From assembly GCF_002865645.1 (NCBI RefSeq), contig NW_020194619.1, positions 966,442 through 1,030,441 on the forward strand: a stretch of DNA of 64,000 nt, given 5' to 3'. The notes below the pieces were generated by a model, which did not search any database, was not told the DNA's origin, and worked only from the letters and a program-made list of their open reading frames with translations. Positions 49,301 through 59,063 of the stretch are shown here, in pieces. Position numbers and translations under genes: made by a program. The number at the start of each line of letters is the position of its first letter. Position 1 is the stretch's first letter. This DNA is from Hyaloscypha bicolor E (Eukaryota > Ascomycota > Leotiomycetes > Helotiales > Hyaloscyphaceae).

Positions 49301-51029
49301 CAGAAAGAAGCCCCGAAGATTCCCACCTCAGTCACGCACCAGAATCACTATAAGAATCAGCGCCCAGCTACCAACAAGTCTAAGTTAAAGGACTTGGAAT
49401 TTGACTTTGCAGTGGAGGATTTCTATTGCCTAGGATCTCCCATTGGTATGTGTCAGTCTCGTTTCTTAGCAATCTTCTGGAAGATCAGGAAACAAAACAT
49501 GAATGTTCTAAGAAGTCCTAGACATTGCGAATGACTGGATATGAATTCTACAATGCTTGATAGTGCACTTCTTTTCAACCAACTCTCGAGTTGTTAGATC
49601 TATCAAGGTTTCCTTGTCAAAAATAATAATAATAATATATCCTTTATATGTGTTTGGGCCGTACTGCCACTTTATATTTTATGCCTAAATTCTATTTATC
49701 AAAGAAAATTTGCTGCTAATGACACTAATCAGGCCTTTTCCAAATGTTAAAGGGACGGAACATCTTGGCCCGCCATTCTCGAGAGGATGCCCTGCCCGCT
49801 GAATCCCCTATGGATCCCGAATATATGGCGGATCCGTTCTTGGCTGCTTCCTCCACACCGGCCTGTGCAGGTGAGAACATTTCGAGCATTACAGGTAACT
49901 AACCTATTTCTTTGTCCTATATGCCAAACTCCTTATTTCACTGGTCGGGAGGATGTTTCTTGCTCCCGGCTCGTTCCCAGCTCTCTCCTCGTCAAAGAAA
50001 TACATTGCTAATTCGATGGTAGGGCTACCTCTTACCATTTCATCTCCGAAATTGTCCCAACTTTACAATATCTTTCACCCATCAGATCCCATTTCTTACC
50101 GATTGGAGCCTCTTATCTCCCCAGCGATGTCGTCTATGAAACCTCAACTTCTTCCATATACGAAAAAGACAATTGCCGCAAGTGTTTCCGGCATTGGCGC
50201 CAAAGTCGGGCAAAGCGTAAGTGGATTGTGGTCAAGTCTGAGTTCAGGCATCGCAAGCAGCCTGTTGAACCGCAGCCTCGGTCTTACAAGCGACGATGTT
50301 GCACGAATGGAATCTCCAAATGTACCACGAAACACAGGCACATCGCAATCCGTTGGAGCTGGGACAAATATATCAGGCGGCGGAGTTATCTCGGATATTC
50401 CCACTCTTCAAAGAGAAAATACAAACGAGAAGATGAGACAACTTGCTGAAGATACAGCCGCCAAGGATAGAGATGGTTCTGGTGCCAATGCTGCAACACT
50501 AATTGATGACGAAATCGAGACGCTCTACGCTGGGTTTCAAAAACGGCGGAAGAGCCACCAAACCGACCACCCATCCCAGCACGAATGGTCCGAAGCCGAA
50601 GAAAAAGGCAAGAAGCTCCGGAGAGAAGAGGCCAAAGTAAGAGCCTTGAATCAGAATGGTAGAGTCGACTATTGTATCCAAGAGAGTGTCTTGGACTTCA
50701 ATCCGATAAAGTATGATTTCTCCTCTACGCTAAAGCACCCCATGAGCTGACAAACTCAGTACTATTGCATCGCACTTAAGTTATTGGGCTGATGAGGATG
50801 TCAGCCATTTTATGATGTCCCAGTAAGCACGACCGCTTCTTAGTTTCCTTTGCAGATTCTACGGCACCTTGCCGTCCAAGTATAACTATTAAAACATTTC
50901 AATCCAGCTTCCTCGGCTTGATCTACGTTCATAAACATATGGGATAGGAGTTTACTGATTTGTCGATTTTCTAGGCTATTGTCACGGTATCGAAATTTCG
51001 TACGAATGGAAATAAAAAATCAGAGGTAG
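46368..51029 (+). CDS. DDHD-domain phospholipase (intracellular PLA1 family, yeast Ddl1-like)
   Basis: Twelve exons: 46368-46622, 46675-46984, 47100-47129, 47271-47377, 47532-48319, 48374-48393, 48786-49070, 49125-49445, 49733-49894, 50041-50710, 50760-50822 and 50975-51029 (787 aa). The N-terminal half has the family's RWFYAVD and VFWLGPIYEVRRG blocks. Then come LILVTHGIGQRLG (about 483-495), the lipase motif VSLIGHSLGSA with Ser645, and DFYCLGSPIGLFQMLKG. The C-terminal DDHD domain includes RVDYCIQESVLDF and HLSYWADEDVSHFMMSQ, ending LLSRYRNFVRMEIKNQR. Relatives hydrolyse phospholipids such as cardiolipin or phosphatidic acid. Exon 9 has a second possible donor at 49871. Introns 2, 3 and 9 belong to two repeated intron families and intron 6 (392 nt) has a partial match. 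Confidence 0.9.
46985..47099 (+). mobile_element. Introner-like intron, family A (DDHD intron 2)
   Basis: Shares CTCACTGGCCGGGGGGATGT, CCGAACAAATA and GCTAATTTGTTCTAG with the corresponding parts of 49895-50040 and of 51922-52036 (reverse strand). It has a GGGG/CCCC stem potential in the middle. Confidence 0.65.
47130..47270 (+). mobile_element. Introner-like intron, family B (DDHD intron 3)
   Basis: Shares GTAAGTTTATTTTCAT, TTGAGAGCTCAG and GGCTTCGCGGGAGCC, in that order, with ARE2 introns 4 and 9. The last block can form a GGCT/AGCC hairpin. Confidence 0.6.
48394..48785 (+). other. Long DDHD intron 6 with partial family B match
   Basis: At 392 nt it is the longest intron of the gene. Near 48464-48494 it contains GCTTGCACGCGCATTTGTCT, which matches ARE2 intron 9 with one difference. 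The rest is not recognised. Confidence 0.5.
49895..50040 (+). mobile_element. Introner-like intron, family A (DDHD intron 9)
   Basis: Shares TTTCTTTGT, TATTTCACTGGTCGGGAGG, CAAAGAAA and ATTGCTAATTCG with the reverse-strand ARE2 intron 51922-52036. A GGGAG/CTCCC stem is possible. Confidence 0.7.
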
Positions 51030-51348
51030 ACGGGGAAATAGATTAGATTATGGGGCGGCGTTCGTGGTTGTATCGGGGACTTGACAGGGGCGTTAGGTGA
51101 GTGTTGATCTGTGGTAGCATTCAATGAAAATTGAGCTTGCCTCCATTGATGAGATTTTCCACAACGAGCATATTCAACTTTCACCATAGTCAGGAAGTGA
51201 TTGTCGTGATCAGAATGAGTGGCGACGATGCCAGAGCATTATATTCCTGACCGGGCATCAAGATTGCCAAGTTCTAGCGGGGGTATATCGTTCCTTTTCC
51301 TTTATCAAAGCCAGTGCCAGTATTGCGACCTGTCTATCGAGGTGAACG
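51030..51348. other. Convergent intergenic region, DDHD and ARE2
   Basis: 319 bases between the two stop codons, presumably 3' UTRs. Nothing else is seen. Confidence 0.5.
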
Positions 51349-54308
51349 TTATATGATCAAGTAGAGACTGCATAAAAGACTGGGGCCAGTGAATATCCCT
51401 ATCCAGAAGATGAGATTGCCTAAGGTTGCCCTTCCTTTGAGCCATCTAGAACGACTTAATTGCACCAATGGAATTTGTGACATTTGCAGAAATAAGAGGT
51501 ATCCCCGGAGTTTCTTATCACCAAATTAGCATGTGCGATCCCTCAACTACAAGAGGGAACCCCAGGCCTATGGAGCCGAGCTCCAAAGACAAATGTGCGT
51601 GCAAGCATCGGGGCACTGAGCTTTCAAACAGAAAAACAGCGGTTCGGCATGGAAATAAGCTTACCTTGAACAAGCACCACATGACTAGCTCACTGAACAG
51701 ATGATAAATTAGCCATTTCCCCACATCCCGAAGAGCGGTAGAGAAAATATGTTCCAGTGGAAACCCGGATGTGGAGGGCCACAGCTGTTTCCGGAATTGA
51801 AGATTGAACTTACTGGACACACGCGCTAAGGAAGAACGTGATGATTGTGGCCGTATATTTGTTGACTTTCATTGAAGAAATGCTGGAATGATAGACGTGT
51901 CGTAGAAGGAAGTTGTGCACACTAGAACGAATTAGCAATCTCTTTGTCCGGGAGGACAGAGGCGCGAGGATGTCTCATCGTCCCGATCAGTGAAATAGTG
52001 GAATCGGGGTATGGTACAAAGAAAAGGTTTCCGTACGGACGATTCCAATCCCTCGCGAATTGATCCCAGGAGACGCTATTCCACCAATCCGCGTAGAAGC
52101 CGCGGTCAGCGAAGTAGGTGAGCTCGGCAAGAACGTTAAGCACACACTCCCAGATTAGATACCACTTTTTGAGTTAGCAAATGACTTGACAAGTTGCAAA
52201 CGTGGTTCGGGCGAGAAAAGGGGGTGAGGTGCTAAGCGAATCTTTCATTTCCATGCAATTCACTACCAAGACACATTCAGGAAGCGAGTTACTCTTACAG
52301 TCTAGAAATGTCAGTGAATTTAAATAGAATAGGATCACGAATTGTACTCACCATCATATATTCCATCATAAAGGGGAAGATTAGGTCGCTAAGAATCCAG
52401 GGAAATTCCTCCAAACGCTCTTGGAGTAGCATGCCCGCATCCTTCATCTCGATAGTTCTAACTACCACGGGGTAGATAAATGCTTGGGAAATGAGATTCA
52501 TGACAGCCAAGACTCCGAACACCGCAGCTGTCTTCTCAGCAACGTAATACCAATTGATCTTGTCGGATCGAGGATACTCAAGTTCGTAGACTAAAGTAGG
52601 GAGCACAATATACTCGTAATGATTCCTGATTGCCAAGTTGCTTGGAAATATATTGTCTCCTTTCGTGCATTTGCCTTTGAGGTCCTCGGTGAGGGCGTCT
52701 AACCAAATTAGTAGGCACTTGACTGCTTTTTTGGGAGGGGGCTCAGGAGCCGGGTAACCAAGCTCTCAAGACAAATGTGAGCTCCCGAGAAGCTCCCTGG
52801 CGCTAGGCTCTCAAGCAAAAACTAGCAGGTCGGTATGGAAATAAGCTCACCTATCTCCCACTTGATGATCCGCTGAAATATTTGTATTTGGTCGAGATCA
52901 AGAGGTTCTCCGGACTCCATAGCGGCGCCTACTTGATCAATGTTTGAAGCACCGTCTTCGTTGATGAATGTTCTTGATTGACGGCGTTGGTTGAGATCTG
53001 AGGCCTTCGGCCTATGATCAAGATAATCTAGAGATGTGGAGAATTTGGGTGCTATGGCAGAAGGTGTCACTGCTGGAGCAACACCATCTAGCTGCTTCAA
53101 TTTATTCCGAAGGGTTGCTCTCATTTTGAATTCCTCTGAGAGGTGGCCGTTGTCTACCAGGTGAATTAGCATTGACCCAATGCTGAGCCTCAGAAGAAAC
53201 ATACAAAATGCATAGCTGTGCTGCTTCATGAGCATAACAAGACCATGGAGGACGAAGAACACAGTGTGCGTCCACGGCCATTCCCGGAATAACGTCCAAC
53301 CAAGAACAGCAACAATGTAGAAAATTTCCCAGATCTGTCATATATTCTATTAAGCGGGTAATCAAGAAGTCTCGATGTTGAACACGTACGCTCTGAATAA
53401 TCCATCCCTGGCGGTCCCAGCTGAGGAATCCCTTGAGAATGAGCTTCTGGAGGATCAACCCGAAGCCAGTAGCTCCACACATAACTCCATCTGACAATGC
53501 GAGGACCATGACATCTCGGTGGAACATGAGGCCCATGATCTCATTGCTGCCGAGAATATTGCCATGCTGGCGCCAATTTTCAGCAGCCAATTTTAGCATA
53601 TAGATAGCAGTTCCCAACCAGAACAAAGTGAAGAAGCCATGAAACGGCGAGTCGGCACTGTCCACATTTTGCCGATCAAAAGTAGTGAATTGACGAGTGA
53701 ATACCAGATCACTGAATTTGCTTCGCCGTTTCTTTGCAGAAGCTGGGTTTCTCTCCTGAATTGTGTTAGCAGGATCCGAGCGAGGTGAAGATTCCAATTA
53801 CTCTCTCTATGCCTGTTTTCAATATTTCTCTCAAAGCGTCATCATCCGCTGTCAAGATATACCGTCCTTTCTCCTTCAACTTGTTCAAAGTGACTGGAAT
53901 GGACTTTAGCCGTGGCGGTCCTGGTCTTGAGTTCGAAGGCACTTTCAACGACTGGTATGCTTTGCTGCCATTTGTTTCCACAGCGGGCCCGCTCGTTGCC
54001 CCTTCAAAGCCACCGCCTTTGCCACCAGCAACTACTGCCATAGGATCATGTCTGAGAGCGTCATAGTCCTCCTCGCTGGCACTTTCTGATATGGAGTCTG
54101 CAGAGCTGTTTCGTCGGGAGCCGTCCACGGCTCCGAGAGCCATCTTCATCGATCGAGGGGGTTCCGACCGCCGTGGTTGAGTATAAGTATGGTCTGCTTC
54201 CAGACTGGCAATACCATCCGAGTTCAATTGTCCCACCAATTGTGGTACTTTATCGATAGACGAAGATCGACTCGCCAATGTAGGCGGAGTAGCTGCTAAT
54301 CGTGCCAT
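51349..54308 (-). CDS. ARE2: Sterol O-acyltransferase (ACAT/Are2, MBOAT family)
   Basis: Ten exons: 54308-53802, 53755-53390, 53334-53205, 53153-52851, 52698-52352, 52301-52299, 52164-52037, 51921-51814, 51692-51665 and 51513-51349 (694 aa). Hallmarks are KQHSYAFYNG (HSYAF at about 330-334), FYADWWN (575-581), WNRPVHNFLLRHVYHSS, and the MBOAT active-site His in ACVHE (about 631). Multiple membrane spans follow a ~180-residue Ser-rich cytosolic N-terminus. The enzyme esterifies ergosterol with fatty acyl-CoA in the ER for lipid droplets. Exon 6 is a proposed 3-nt microexon (one Thr, conserved before WYLIWE in relatives). Introns 4, 7 and 9 are introner-like. The apparent frame jumps are all explained by splicing. 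Confidence 0.93.
51514..51664 (-). mobile_element. Introner-like intron, family B (ARE2 intron 9)
   Basis: On the plus strand it shares ACCAAATTAG, GACAAATGTG and ATGGAAATAAGCT, in the same order and spacing, with ARE2 intron 4. A GGAGC/GCTCC hairpin is possible in the centre. Confidence 0.72.
51922..52036 (-). mobile_element. Introner-like intron, family A (ARE2 intron 7)
   Basis: Read on the minus strand: TTTCTTTGT, TATTTCACTGATCGGGACG, GACAAAGA and ATTGCTAATTCGTTCTAG, matching DDHD introns 2 and 9. The branch site and acceptor are part of the repeat. Confidence 0.7.
52699..52850 (-). mobile_element. Introner-like intron, family B (ARE2 intron 4)
   Basis: Best match to ARE2 intron 9, from donor (GTGAGCTTATTTCCAT) to branch site/acceptor (CTAATTTGGT). 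It includes GAGCTTCTCGGGAGCTC, which can fold into a 5-bp GAGCT/AGCTC stem. Confidence 0.72.
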
Positions 54309-54789
54309 TTCGAAGTGCTCACGCCCAGAGCTTCAGAAACGGGGGAGCTGTGAGCGGGAAACGGGGATGAGAGCATCAAATATGCAATATTCTCGGTTTG
54401 GCTTGGCGAGGTAGCGTTCGCGTTGTTCATATGTATTTCTATTTGAAAATGAGCTTCAGTCACGATGGCCTTTCATTTCCATTTACGTTCCGCAGCCGCA
54501 GAAACCGATACGGAGGAATCGCAAAAGAGAGGCAACGAAAACGCAAGAGAACAAATACAGGTATCAATTTACAGAGAGTGGTGCTTACGACCGATGAGGC
54601 GATGAGGCGCAAGGCTGAATGAACGAAGGCTGAAGCAGATCGACGATGATGCAGCGAGGATCAGCAACATAAGCTAAAGGGGGAAATATGGGCCGGCTGA
54701 GTGACGAGTGAGAACTATGATAGGTAGGTAGGTAGATCCGCTGCTGGATTTGCAGGCACACCTCTCGCAGCGAGAGAAGGAGGAGAGGG

Positions 54790-54846
54790 AAGTGAAGTGA
54801 AGTGAAGTGAAGTGAGGTGAGGTGAGGTGAGGTGAGGTGAAGTGAA
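54790..54846. repeat. Pentanucleotide repeat, AGTGA/GGTGA
   Basis: About 11 tandem units: five AGTGA, five GGTGA, then AGTGA again. The block change suggests one point mutation spread by slippage. Confidence 0.95.
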
Positions 54847-55136
54847 GGGAATCTTGCGAGTCCGGCGTGGGATGGCAACCTTATGGTTTCGGGGGCATCA
54901 CGGAGCGTGGCCGTGGCCGTTGCGAGATGGGATGGCACTCACTCTTACATCGGCCATAGATCGTGCAATTGCTGATCCGTCGTGTGATGAGAAACAATCA
55001 AAGTCCGAAAGGGCCAGAGATGCTTGGCAGTGCGGCGGCGACTAGATGCGATACAGTAAGGCACGAGAATGCTCGGAAGCCAAATGGACAGGAAGCAGTT
55101 GGTCATCCGAGGCTCTCTCTTCTTAGACTTTCTTTG

Positions 55137-55168
55137 CTTTGACTTTGACTTTGACTTTGACTTTGACC
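55137..55168. repeat. Hexanucleotide repeat, CTTTGA
   Basis: Five tandem units. Confidence 0.95.
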
Positions 55169-55269
55169 TTTGGGGCGGGGCTGGGCTGGCAGAGACGAAT
55201 GATGTCAACAGTGGCATGGCATGGCATGTCTAGCATGGCTCAAATGCAACCTCGGCATCTGCCGACCTC

Positions 55270-55304
55270 ACAGCACAGCACAGCACAGCACAGCACGGCA
55301 CAGC
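55270..55304. repeat. Pentanucleotide repeat, CAGCA
   Basis: Seven tandem units, one with an A-to-G change. Confidence 0.93.
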
Positions 55305-55780
55305 ATGGTCCCGCTTCCGCTGCCAAGGCTCGCCGGGATAGAAAAGGCGCCACCCATTTGCAAGGTCCCAAATCAAGTTGGACATCGCAAGGACTAACTC
55401 TCTGAATGTACGCATGTGGTATTGTACAGTGAAAGTTTACTCCCTATAAGCATCTGGGAAATTCCAGAAAATCGGGTTCCTGCCCCGCTCTACTCCAATC
55501 ACATCAAATGTTTCCCATTTGACTTGGGACATTCACGATCGGTGCCGCCTCTTTTTCTGTCCACCGGGAGCACGGCTTCCCTCTGTCACTATCTTCGCTC
55601 TCTCGGCCGGAAGGCGTTTTGAACCCAAGCCGAATGTTGACAAACGGGCGGAGGTGTGCGGCAAACGAGACCTCTGTGTCTTCCAACCTTATTGATTCTC
55701 GCCGCAATGCTCAATAACACACACTCGATTGTCTAGCTCACCCACCGCCGGCTGTTCCGGAGCCCTCTTCGACTGCTGTT

Positions 55781-57138
55781 CTAAGCTCTGACCCTAAGCA
55801 CCCCTCCTCCCAGCAGCTGTGTCCATGTGTTTCCGGCACTCCGAGCTACATCCTCTGCAGTTCGTCCTTGCTCATCAACAAGGCTGCGAATATCGACTCC
55901 GCGAGTCGTGCCTCTGTCAGCACCTATGACTTGTGCAGTGTGAGAAGCTTCTTCTGGGAAGGCCTGGGTGGTCAAATCCGAAGCGAGCCACAACAGAAGC
56001 CAAACAACTTCCTGCTGTGCTCTCAAAAGAGCTATATGTAAACCTGTTTTCATCCCATCAAGAGGGTCCTGCCACCGGAGTATCTCTCCGGCCGACATGC
56101 CTTCCTCGTCTTCCTGCTCCTCTACGTCCTTCAACAGCTCAGCGATCCCTGACACATCTCCTTCGGCACACACTGGACAAGGGTGAGGTCAGTGAAGTTC
56201 AAGGTACAGCAGTTCCCATATACTTCAAACGGAGAGAGCTTTGAATACCTCACAACCCGAGAGCCTTTCAAAGCCGATGAAATAAAGGCGGAGGATACAT
56301 ACTTGTCATAAAGGCTCGAGCAGGCCGAGCAGCTGGGTTTGTCTCTAGGTAAGCCTCCTCAGTAATGAGAGGAAGGACATCGAGGTTTTCCTGAATTCCT
56401 CCTTCGTTGTGATAACGTGCTAGGATATGTGGCTGTGGACCAGGGGACGTGGAAACGATGGAGTTATCACAAGCTGGGCACGTGAGAGAGAGAGCGATTT
56501 GGGTAGATTCGTCCAGCAAGCACTGCCTAAATCATATTAGTTTCAAGCGCTTCTGAATAGATGCTGCCTGGCTCGCGGCGAACGAACAGAGCGGCACGAA
56601 TTCAAAGTCCCAAGTCATGAATGAATATTCGTCTGGACTTTGCAGAGGCAGTAATTTGACATTCTAGGATTTCCGAGATGTTTGTACAGAATTGACTTGG
56701 AAGAAAGTGCTTTTAACTGAGGTAACAATCGTGGGAGAAGGATCTGAAATAGTCCAACTTGGCCTGGAGCATTGAAAATTGGGTGTTGCTTTTCCCAATC
56801 TCGGCGAGCCTGGATCAAGCAGGTCTCGGCAGCCGCTTGATGGCCAGGTTGAAATGGATGGCGGGCTTGGAGCATGCAGAGAGGACTGGACAGACTCCCA
56901 TGCTTTATTGGATGTTTTCAACTTGAGAACACCCACCCATCGAACTCGAATGCGTACGAAGGGGCAGAAGGAATAAAATTTCCGGAACTGACCAGTGAAA
57001 GTGGCACCCACACAGGAGCAAGAGATCGTCAGGTGCAGTCACCGCAGAGCCAACTGAGGAGCTTGCGGCGGATTCGTCAAAAGAATCGGGATCAAGTTCA
57101 ATGACCAACGCCTGCTCGCAAATTCCGCATGCTGCCAT
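55781..57138 (-). CDS. RING-like zinc finger plus ankyrin-like protein, unknown function (253 aa)
   Basis: Three exons: 57138-56993, 56526-56303 and 56172-55781. Splicing joins MAACGICEQALV and LLCGCHFHW to QCLLDESTQIALSLTCPAC. This gives a zinc-binding pattern of two Cys, then C-x-C-H-x-H-x2-C, then C-x2-C, like a RING finger; an E3 ligase role is only a possibility. The C-terminal half (CAEGDVSGIAELL, then GMKTGLHIALLRAQQEVVWLLLW and GRTAEDVARSAGN) looks like ankyrin repeats. The first intron is 466 nt, unusually long here, and has a weak GTCAGT donor. An 86-codon frame inside it is probably chance. Confidence 0.72.
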
Positions 57139-57631
57139 ATTGAGCTCGACGTGTCGTGGGGGTTTGAAATCTTCACTTTGCGTTGGATTTTGGTGAGTTG
57201 CGAGGTAGCCTGCAAAGATTGAAAAGTTAAAATCTTTTTCTTCCGCCCCTTATTGCAACCGAGCGTCTGTAGCTTCAATAACCTTAATAAAGCAGCATCC
57301 ACCCTGTTGCTCTCTTCAAGGTGCCAATTCCAGAAGTGAAAACCCCTTGAACTGGGGTAAAATTGTCAGATAGGCTAACTCAGTATTATTTACAGAAACA
57401 ACTTCAAGTTCCCTTCTCCTCGCCCTCTATGAAGATAAAATCCAGGTCGATATGATATGGATAAGCCATTAATTAACCTTCACCCACGGTGGTAGCGGAA
57501 GGCCCCTGCCCTAGAATGCGGGGTCTAAGAATAGGTTAGGTTCCCACACTCATCTCGCTGCCTCTGCCTCGCTGCTGACGACAATCCATCGCCTCCACGT
57601 CAATCTGATCAGGCACCACCTTAGGACCAAA
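57139..57631. promoter_or_regulatory. Divergent intergenic region
   Basis: 493 bases between the RING/ankyrin-like gene and the thioesterase gene. No distinct motif is seen. Confidence 0.4.
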
Positions 57632-58133
57632 ATGTCCTCGCCAGAATTGGACCATGTAAAGGGTGTATGGCAGCGTATGCAAGGGAACAGTCCAATCTAC
57701 GGCAAATCTCCCAGAGCAGCAACCTTCCTCGAGCCATTGCTGACGACGCAATCAAACAGACTTCCTGCTCTCGGATGCTGAAATTATATCCGCCACCAAA
57801 GGATCCGTTTCCTCGCGCCTGACGCTGAGCAAGAATCATGTTAACTCCAGAGGAACACTCCACGGCACTGTGAGTGCGGCGTTAGTGGATTGGAGCGGTG
57901 GACTGGCGATTTGTACCCACGGCATCGAAAAATCGGGAGCTAGTATCGACATCCACGTTACGTATATTGGTACCGCACAAGTCGGCGAGACCATTGAGAT
58001 TGAGGCTCTTGCGAATAAGGTGGGGAGGTCCGTTGCGTTCACGACGATCAGAATCTGCAAGCTGGTAAATGGAAAGCCTGGCCCTTTGCTGGCTACGGCC
58101 TCGCATACGAAATACATCTCGCAGCCAAAGTAA
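57632..58133 (+). CDS. Hotdog-fold acyl-CoA thioesterase (PaaI/ACOT13-like, 147 aa)
   Basis: Two exons, 57632-57701 and 57760-58133. The protein has the single hotdog domain of the PaaI/ACOT13 group: NHVNSRGTLHGTVSAALVDW with the catalytic-type Asn, Gly and Asp, then GASIDIHVTYIGTAQVGETI and a C-terminal LLATASHTKYIS. Members hydrolyse acyl-CoA esters; the chain length preferred here is unknown. No targeting sequence is seen. The 58-nt intron needs a GC donor (G then GCAAAT), with a CTGAC branch site and CAG acceptor. It restores NSPIYDFLLSDAE; reading through gives an early stop. Confidence 0.85.
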
Positions 58134-59063
58134 GGTTAAGGGAAGAGAGCAAAGGCATAGCACGGCCTCAGGATATGGGCGATGGGAGGTTGGAGGGGAA
58201 GAATCAAGCACACCATCGTCTTTGCGTCTGGCGTGAGCCTCACTCTCGGTATGGACTCACTCAGATGGCGGAGAATTAAGGACCTCTGCTTCAGCTTTAG
58301 ATACCTGCCAAGTTTGTATAACATTGGTAGCGCTGGTAATAGCGAGGGCCTACAAGTAGACCGGAGACTTAGGCATAGACATAGACATAGACATTAGATG
58401 AGTACATGCGCCAGAATCCGTGTAACTTCCGCAAAGCTTTCTTCCAGCTTGCTTGAAGATTCGTGCAGAGAGTTGATCTGGGATTTCAAATAGGGCGGGA
58501 CAGCGGTCGGTGATCTCGCGTGATTGTGGGCAACGCTTTCTCTCGAGGCTCCGAATGGCACTCCGCACGAAATTTGCTTCAGACCTTGCCAATCAAGACC
58601 TTGTGCCAAGCTGGGCCGGAAGGCGGTGTTTCGAAGGTACTGTACTTCGTACGGCTACCTCCAGCGTTCAGGCACCACAGCTCAAAATTACGTGGCGTGG
58701 CGGGGCGGAGCGGGGGTCAAGACGCAAGCGACGGGCGGATTAGAAGGGAGCGAACATCAGCAATCAAGACTTCGACAGCAGAGCATAGAACTACCACCCA
58801 CAACCCACAACCCAGGCCCCATTCAAAATCCGGCTCCCCGCGCTCAACTTTCTGAACTTCCACCTTCGTTCCAGACACCGAGAGCGACTCTGCGAGTGAG
58901 CAGCTGTACCATCTTGAGACAACCGCATCATCATAACTCCCCGCAGCTGCCCCTCATCGCTGCATGCCTGGTGTCCTGACGTCCTGACCTTCTCAGCCAG
59001 CGAACCCGTATCCACCGACTTGTGAGATCTCGAGCTGCCGCTTGGATCTCCGAATTCTACACG
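58134..59063. other. Intergenic region, thioesterase to SAC6
   Basis: 930 bases; no supported gene. A short CATAGA repeat (four units) lies at 58373-58395. The open frames here overlap each other in several frames and show no domain. Confidence 0.5.
58373..58395. repeat. Short hexanucleotide repeat, CATAGA
   Basis: Nearly four tandem units in the 3' flank of the thioesterase gene. Confidence 0.9.

Larger units (their letters stand above)
54309..55780. other. Intergenic region upstream of ARE2, rich in short tandem repeats
   Basis: 1.47 kb with no supported gene. It holds three separate microsatellites, listed individually. It runs from the ARE2 start to the 3' end of the RING/ankyrin-like gene. 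Confidence 0.5.

Noticed and set aside
51922..52036. Frame shift in ARE2 between WNRP and VHNF
   Set aside because: An initial misreading suggested an extra G; the actual sequence gives a clean GTACGG donor and TTCTAG acceptor in phase.
56615..56875. 86-codon minus-strand frame inside the long intron of the RING/ankyrin-like gene
   Set aside because: Splicing around it exactly joins the zinc-finger halves (HFHW to QCLL), so it is intronic; no domain is seen.
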